Of a DNA stretch of 64,000 bases, positions 58,249 through 64,000 are shown one piece after another. The position numbers were made by a program, and so were the translations under genes. A model generated the notes under the pieces. It was not told where the DNA came from, ran no database searches, and saw nothing but the letters and a program-made list of their open reading frames with translations. Source of the DNA: Phoenix dactylifera (Eukaryota > Streptophyta > Magnoliopsida > Arecales > Arecaceae). The stretch lies in assembly GCF_009389715.1 (NCBI RefSeq), contig NC_052395.1, positions 24,415,482 to 24,479,481 of the forward strand. Reading direction: 5' to 3'. Numbering within the stretch: the stretch's first letter is position 1; each line of letters opens with the position of its first letter.

Positions 58249-58774
58249 AAAGAAAATTAATAACGAAATTTTGTGCATTGTATTAGTGACAACCTTTGGG
58301 GGTTATCCCCTAGTTAACATTTTGGTCGGTCCTATGCAAACAACTCATAAAAGCAGGACATCTGAAATTGAATAGTCAAAATCATTACCGTGGTTCCTTA
58401 AATTTTTTCACTGAACCCATGCTCCCATCCATCTGTTGGCTATGATATAAGGCACTTAAATTTATGCCGATGCTTTACTTTATCTTGTTCTTTGAAGCCC
58501 GTTATCAGTACCCATTATGGGCTCCCAATTAGAGGCCCATGAAACTAAGCCGTTATGATCGGGCGAATCTGGTGTTCTTTCCCTTGGGCAGGGTGTGATG
58601 GGATGGGTTCCCAACTATTGAAGCCTTCGGGCTCGTCGGCGAAGCCCACCTCTACCCAAAAAAAGAAGCCCACCTATATTAAATTCGGCAATGTATTTGC
58701 GGTCTTCTCCTCTATGCTCTAGGCCCGAGCACCGCGTAACCCCAAAAGACTTTTGTTCGGCGCAAGAATCACCG

Positions 58775-58823
58775 GACGAGAGAGAGATCGAGGGGGGAGC
58801 GAGAGAGAAAGAGAGCGGGACAG
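58775..58823 (+). promoter_or_regulatory. GA-rich 5' leader of the DDRGK1 gene
   Basis: A run of GAGAGAGA-type sequence directly precedes the start codon at 58824. Such GA-rich leaders or initiators are common in plant housekeeping genes. No TATA box is seen within 100 bp. Confidence 0.5.
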
Positions 58824-61800
58824 ATGGAGGAGATCATAGTGGGCGTCCTCTGTATGCTTCTCGTGTTCGCTCTCTTTCCTCTTCTTTGGTGGAGGCGCCG
58901 CCTCATCGCTCGATCCCCTCACGAGCACGATGAAGAACCCCAACGCCAACAGGTGAATCCAATCCCGCACCTTTTTCTATTCTTTTGATTTGCCCCCGAA
59001 TCTTTGCTTTCTTTTGTAGGTTTTAGGGTTTCGATTAATCTTGTAAAGTTTTGATGCAAAAACACTTATGGAGAGAGATTTGCCCTCGATGTGTGATAAA
59101 TTTTTCTATTCGAACTGAAACCTAGAAGAGCCTGATCACATGGCCATTGAAATTTATGATTCAAATTATGTCGTATAAACAAATCAAAGGCGAAAAAAAG
59201 AAGACGTCGAAGTCAGAATTTTTAATAACGCAAGAATTAGAAAAGAGATCTTCTTTTTATTACAATGCCAAAATTAAATATAATAAGATTCTTATTGATA
59301 AGAGAAATTAAAAATATTTTTTTTAATTTCCTTTCATCTAGAGGCTTTGGAAGTTCTAGAAATCTTGAAGGGTTTCTCTTGCTATTGATTAGCTTCTCAT
59401 CTTTGTAAGATCTTCAAAATTTCATGGAAACTCTCGCTTTTGCCTGAGGTTGCCATGGAAAATTCGATATTCATACTTAGAGTAGAAATTAACCGAGAGC
59501 AAGCCCTACAAAATTCTCAAACTCTAAGGAGATATATTCATAAAGCTTCAACGGGCAAGGAAAATATCAGTTATTCCCACAGATGTTGGAGCTTCTAAAA
59601 GGTAAAGTTATGGGAAAGAACTCCAACAAAGTTTTATAACCATGATAGATTAATTTGTCATAAATTATATAACAACAATGAATATGGACATGATTTTTTA
59701 GGACATGTCTATTAAAGGAAATTGCGGGAGCTTGAAAATAGGCAGTAAGATTCTTCATTTATGGGATAAAAAAACAAATCCAAGAAATTCAGTATCATGG
59801 GTGGAGTAGTCACGCAGGCCATCGATGTTGAAGGTTGATATTATGACTTGGCATATGGGGTCTTTTCTTTTAAGGCAGGGTTATCTTGTAGCAGTCACAA
59901 GATTCTAAATTAGATGATTGAGAAATGTGAATAACCAAAGCAGAAGAGTTTATTCTAATCTCATTCTAATAACGTCGGTATTAGCATCTTTCTTGACACT
60001 TGAAACAAGCACAGGTAACATATGGAAATTTATAAGGGAAACAACACAAAGACTAAAAAAGTGGATACTTTGGCATTTATATTTTGATTGCATTAGACAA
60101 ATGTTGATAATTCATAATGCAGAATTGGAGAAGGAAGAAAAAATTAATCAAATGGAGGGCTATAAAGCAGATAAGCTCATTTCCCCTACTAACTGATTTG
60201 CCATATGTTCATACCCGATGCTTGTTGATTTTGTGAATGTAATTGTAATAAATAGTGGCACTGTGTCTTTTCATTTGAGGTTTACAACAATACCTTTTCA
60301 TTCTTTCAGGTTTTTAGTTGTTAAATGTGTGATGCCATGTTGTGAGTATCTATTAGGGTCAGCAGAACCATCCCGAACTAGACGGTTCCTGTTGTTCTGA
60401 GTCGTACCGGTGGCTCATCGGTACGGTTCTGGTAACGAAAATGAAAACCGTTGCCGGAGGCAGAGAAAGAGAAGGAAAGAGAGGAAAAGAGAGAGCGAGT
60501 GGGAGGGGGGAGGGAGAGGGAGGAAAGCCGGTGGAGGGTGGTGGACGCCGGCAGAGGCCGGCAACTAGGTGGGAGGGGAGGCCGTAGCTGGTTTTCCTGT
60601 TTCAAACGAAATAGGGGTCCGGCAAATTTCGCAATTTTTAAGTGAATTCGGCAAGCGATTTGCCGACTTCACTTAAAAGTTGTAATTTTTTTAGTATCCA
60701 AACCTCTGTTTCGTTCGGAATAGAAAAACCGGCTGCAACCTCGCCTTCCGCCCAGGCGCCGGCCTTCACCACCGTCCAACGGCCTCTTCTCTCCCTCCCT
60801 CTCTCTCTCTCTCCCACGGTCTGCGTTGATCTCTCCTCTGTCGGTACAGGCCTGACACGGCATAGCGTGGGCCTATACCGACTCGTGCCGCCGGAAAATC
60901 GGTACGGTGCCCGGTATTGGTTCCGCCGACCCTGCGGTATCCATACTTAAATTAGGAACCTCATCAATTTTTTTATTACTTTTGTATTTTGAAATGCATA
61001 TTCCACAGGTAGAAAGAGTAGTTCACCCTGCTAGGACTCGTCGCATGCATCGGAGGCCAGCCGCTGCAAGTTCATCTGCTGCCTCAACAAGTGCAGGTCC
61101 TCTTTGCCCCCTTCTAGTGATTTGCTTATACCAATTGATTTTGTGCATCTGCTTATACCTTATTAAGAAGCATTTTCTTTAATAGTTTTGCCTGTTTTTC
61201 CTGATTATTCTCCTATTTTCTATATCCATGATTGTTCTTTTTCTTAGTCATTCATTTCACTCTTGTTTGCATAAGTATTGATATTGGATCTGGCAACTTT
61301 AAATTTTTTAATAAAATTTTGCCTTTTGGTATCATCAACAAGAAAATAGTGAATTTGGTTGAATTTGAAAATCTTTTAAAGTTAGAATCACAGAATTCCT
61401 GGGTGTGAGAAACTAATGCAGTTTGATCCCCTAAATCTGTGCTGGACAATGCCTGTCAATGTCCTCAAGTCTGGGTTGCTGGAAAGATGCCTTATTAGGT
61501 AAGGATCGTGAGAGTCCTTAATCACACCGGGACTTTTGTTTTCTCTTTTTGTGTCCTATATGGCTGTCCTATAAGAAGAATTAGAGGCTAACAATTATAG
61601 GAAGTATTAGAGATCAGTTTGGCAATATTTGTTAGTTCTATTTTGAATAATAATATTATTGAAAAATATTTATAGCAAGTTTATATACACCGGCTATCAT
61701 GCTGATTTTGAAATCTTCATTGTTAGCATGTAGTGGCTACTGACCTTTTTTATAATCAAAACTACCTTTCCTCGGCTTTTGCTTTGTATACTAGTTTCAC

Positions 61801-63072
61801 AGGTCATTTATTGGGACCCATGTGTTAGTTTGTGGGCCATAGCCTCTTGTTAGAGTTCTTTACTAGCAACAAGTCTTTACTCTTTGGTTTTCAGGTTTCC
61901 TTGAGCTTCCTTCTAGTTTTCTTTAGGTTAAACATTCCTGTTTATGTCCCTTCTCTCATTGTCCTTTCCCCACTTCTAGCAGACATAGACTTAGAGTGTT
62001 CCAGCCTGATTGCTCTTTTCTTTTTTGGAAGTTGTGGTTTGTGAATATTAAGCACTTTATGAATAGCAAGTACCTCCTATGTTGTATTTCTTGCTAGTCT
62101 TATACTCTCGTAGTATGGCATCCTATGACATATTGCAACATTTACACCCACAGTATGCTCATGATACCTATTCTTCCATCAACTTTGTATGCATAGTATA
62201 TCTATAGTAGTGATGTGTATGGTATCACTAGGGTGATTTCTAGCAATTTGAGTGCAAGATTTGTAAATGTATATGCTAACTTCTTTGCCTAACAAGATAT
62301 TTAGCTTCACCTCAAATTGCAGATTGTGACAGTATGGTGCCTGGCACTTCTAGGAGGTGCCTTGGTTACCATCTATTCCAATCTCTCTCCCTTTCTCTAA
62401 TTTTTTGTAATCTGGTGGTTCTTAAAAAAGTAACTTGTTTTTATCACCTTAAGCTTGAGATTGATCATATTTCAACTTTCTCTACGTTTGCGAGTTTAGA
62501 CAACTTCTGCTGAATTTTGAGTTGATATTCAGAAGCTCTTGTTGAAAGTGATGAGGAGGTGGCTGAGGGTGATTATTATGTTGCTAAAGCATCTAAGAAA
62601 AAGGAAAAGAAAAAACAAGAGCGTGAAGCACAAAGACAGGTGGATTATCTTTTGAATTTTTTCCCTTCATATCTGGTCTTTGTTAGGTCAATGCTAATGT
62701 TGAGACACTGGCATATCTTTTATTAGGCTGAGGAAGCAGCACATGAATTAAGAACGACAAAGCAAGATCGCTATGCAGAAATGCGTAGGAAGAAGGATGA
62801 GGAGCGTGAAGCACAAGAACGTTTGATGGTTGGTGATAGTATTGTTAGCATGCTTTTTGAAATTATAAAATACTTATTTCTATACTAAAGCGGCATGTAA
62901 GTTGATATAGGAGGAAGAAGCTAGGGCTCGGCAAGCCAAGGAGGAAGAAGCTGCGGCTCTAGATTTTGAGAAATGGAAAGGAGAATTTTCAGTTGATGCT
63001 GAGGGTACAACAGAAAATGAACTGCAAGATGAGAACCAAGGTCAACTCTTTAATTTTGTGGAATACATCAAG
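58824..63072 (+). CDS. DDRGK1: DDRGK domain-containing protein 1 (UFBP1) homologue, exons 1-5, 3' end outside the window
   Basis: An ER-membrane partner of the UFM1 E3 ligase UFL1. It recruits the ufmylation machinery to the ER. Exons are 58824-58952, 61009-61096, 62533-62639, 62727-62828 and 62911-63072, with GT-AG borders and agreeing phases, giving 196 codons so far. Residues 4-22 are a membrane anchor (VGVLCMLLVFALFPLLWW) followed by RRR. Residues 44-73 are an Arg/Ala/Ser linker (ARTRRMHRRPAAASSSAAST). An acidic patch (ALVESDEEVAEG) follows, then a long charged coiled coil (KKKEKKKQEREAQRQ to QDRYAEMRRKKDEEREAQER). The signature LDFEKWKGEFSVDAEGTTEN and FVEYIK close exon 5. The winged-helix part and the DDRGK motif itself should follow beyond 64000. 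Intron 1 (2056 bp) holds a foldback. Intron 2 (1436 bp) shows nothing notable. Confidence 0.93.
60345..60952. repeat. 0.6-kb foldback (long inverted repeat) in DDRGK1 intron 1
   Basis: The left arm (about 60345-60648) and right arm (about 60655-60952) are imperfect reverse complements. Matching pairs include AGGGTCAGCAGAACCA with AGGGTCGGCGGAACCA, CAAACGAAATAGGGGT with CGAACGAAACAGAGGT, and TTTTAAGTGAATTCGGCAA with TTTTAAGTGAAGTCGGCAA. The centre is near 60655-60660 with a 5-nt loop. GA-rich and CT-rich blocks pair across the arms. Probably a foldback-type transposon. No target duplication found. Confidence 0.8.
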
Positions 63073-64000
63073 GTAGGTGTCTCTTTTCATTTTATATGAA
63101 CAATCTACTCTATATTTCTATATATGCGTCTCCTGTAAGTTGTTTATCTTGGCTTTATTTTCTTACATTTGACTTAACTGACACCGTGGTATTATTTTTT
63201 TTCCTGATAGTTATAATGTGTTGATTTTGGTTGGATGATTGATTTCTGTAGCAGTTCTACCATCATTTACAATAATTGATGATTTTTGAAAAGAAAATAA
63301 GTGAAAGAAGTCTTGATAATGAACAGATACAAGGTGTGATGATAGTCATGGTAACTGAGGAGTTTTGCAATATTATTTGCCTCATGAGGAATTTGATTCC
63401 CCTAAAGATATAAAGATAGTTCACATAACTTAGGGAACCGCTCCCTCCTCCAGAAAAGTCCTGACTTTATCACCCCACCCCACCCCCTCTCTCCCTTGTG
63501 TTTTTAATGCCTGACTTGTCTAACTGTACAGGAGGTCATCATTCACTTGCGCACCATGAGAAAAATATAAGAAAAATATACTAATACCCTTACTATAGAT
63601 GTTCTTCATTCCTTGGTTTTAACGCCCTTGCTGGTGCATATACCATGCCATGCGAAAAAGTGAATGGTTAACCTTAGGTCGAGAACACACCAGGATAGAT
63701 TTCTGACTATGACATGAACCCTCATTTGACATATTTGCCTAGTACCAACCATAAAGACCGGGGTTAAACTTAATTGGATGTCAGAACATAAATACAACTG
63801 TTGATTCACCTTAGCATCCTTTTATTAACTCCAATCTTTATAGGGTCCTTGATTACCTTCTAAGCTAATTTAAAATTCAAAGTTTGATAGCTCTAGACAT
63901 TCTTCTCTGAAACATATATAAGCATAAGCATGATTGCTTTAACTATAAGAATTACAGTAATTAGTTGTCTAGGTTTTCTTCACTCTCTTGGCTCTAGCAC
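63073..64000 (+). other. DDRGK1 intron 5 (partial), no exon found
   Basis: After the donor AAG/GTAGGT at 63073 no reading matching the expected next segment (winged-helix region of DDRGK1) occurs before the window ends. AT-rich sequence with a CCCCACCC run near 63474-63487. Confidence 0.6.

Overview
The window is nuclear DNA of a flowering plant. The evidence is spliced genes with GT/GC-AG introns, plant-specific families (glyoxysomal isocitrate lyase, an SYP132-type syntaxin, type I pectinesterase, a coiled-coil NLR, PPR proteins) and plant transposons (L1-type LINE, Mutator-like, hAT, CACTA, PIF/Harbinger-like). The protein sequences and LINE style suggest a monocot, perhaps a palm, but the species cannot be proven from the sequence.

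Layout. 1-7000 is gene-poor and holds at least six truncated LINE 3' ends in both orientations plus two (AT)n tracts. 7096-11046 (+) is a complete isocitrate lyase gene with three exons, 574 codons and a GC-AG second intron. 12200-13100 is a decayed PPR gene. 14657-21868 (-) is a complete 13-exon syntaxin gene encoding 304 aa, whose last intron is 3.4 kb. 22747-24313 is a Mutator-like element with a perfect 9-bp target duplication and a CpG-rich insert. 25896-31100 is a second Mutator-like element with a transposase on + and a convergent DUF1985/Ulp1-protease-like gene on -. Both of these genes are broken and both lose their C-terminal ends where they meet. 31463-34735 holds a PPR fragment, a CACTA end, an AT-rich stretch, an NLR cut after its GLPL motif (-), and a tRNA-Pro relic.

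36701-38335 (+) is a complete two-exon NTF2 gene. 41407-55431 (-) is a complete two-exon type I pectinesterase gene (531 aa). Its single 12.4-kb intron contains a near full-length L1-type LINE (42227-53736, + strand, 10-bp target duplication). That LINE is itself split by two hAT elements, one CACTA element and one LTR-like piece. One hAT carries a fragment of another LINE endonuclease, giving three levels of nesting inside one intron. 56537-57584 is a PIF/Harbinger-like element. 58824 onward (+) is the first five exons of a DDRGK1/UFBP1 homologue that runs off the window. Its first intron holds a 0.6-kb foldback.

The host genes are unrelated housekeeping or secretory genes (glyoxylate cycle, membrane fusion, nuclear import, cell wall, ufmylation). 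No operon-like or clustered pathway was found. The most notable content is the transposon architecture: nested insertions with readable target duplications, a protease-carrying MULE, and elements with GC-rich inserts. I found no clear candidate for a wholly new system.
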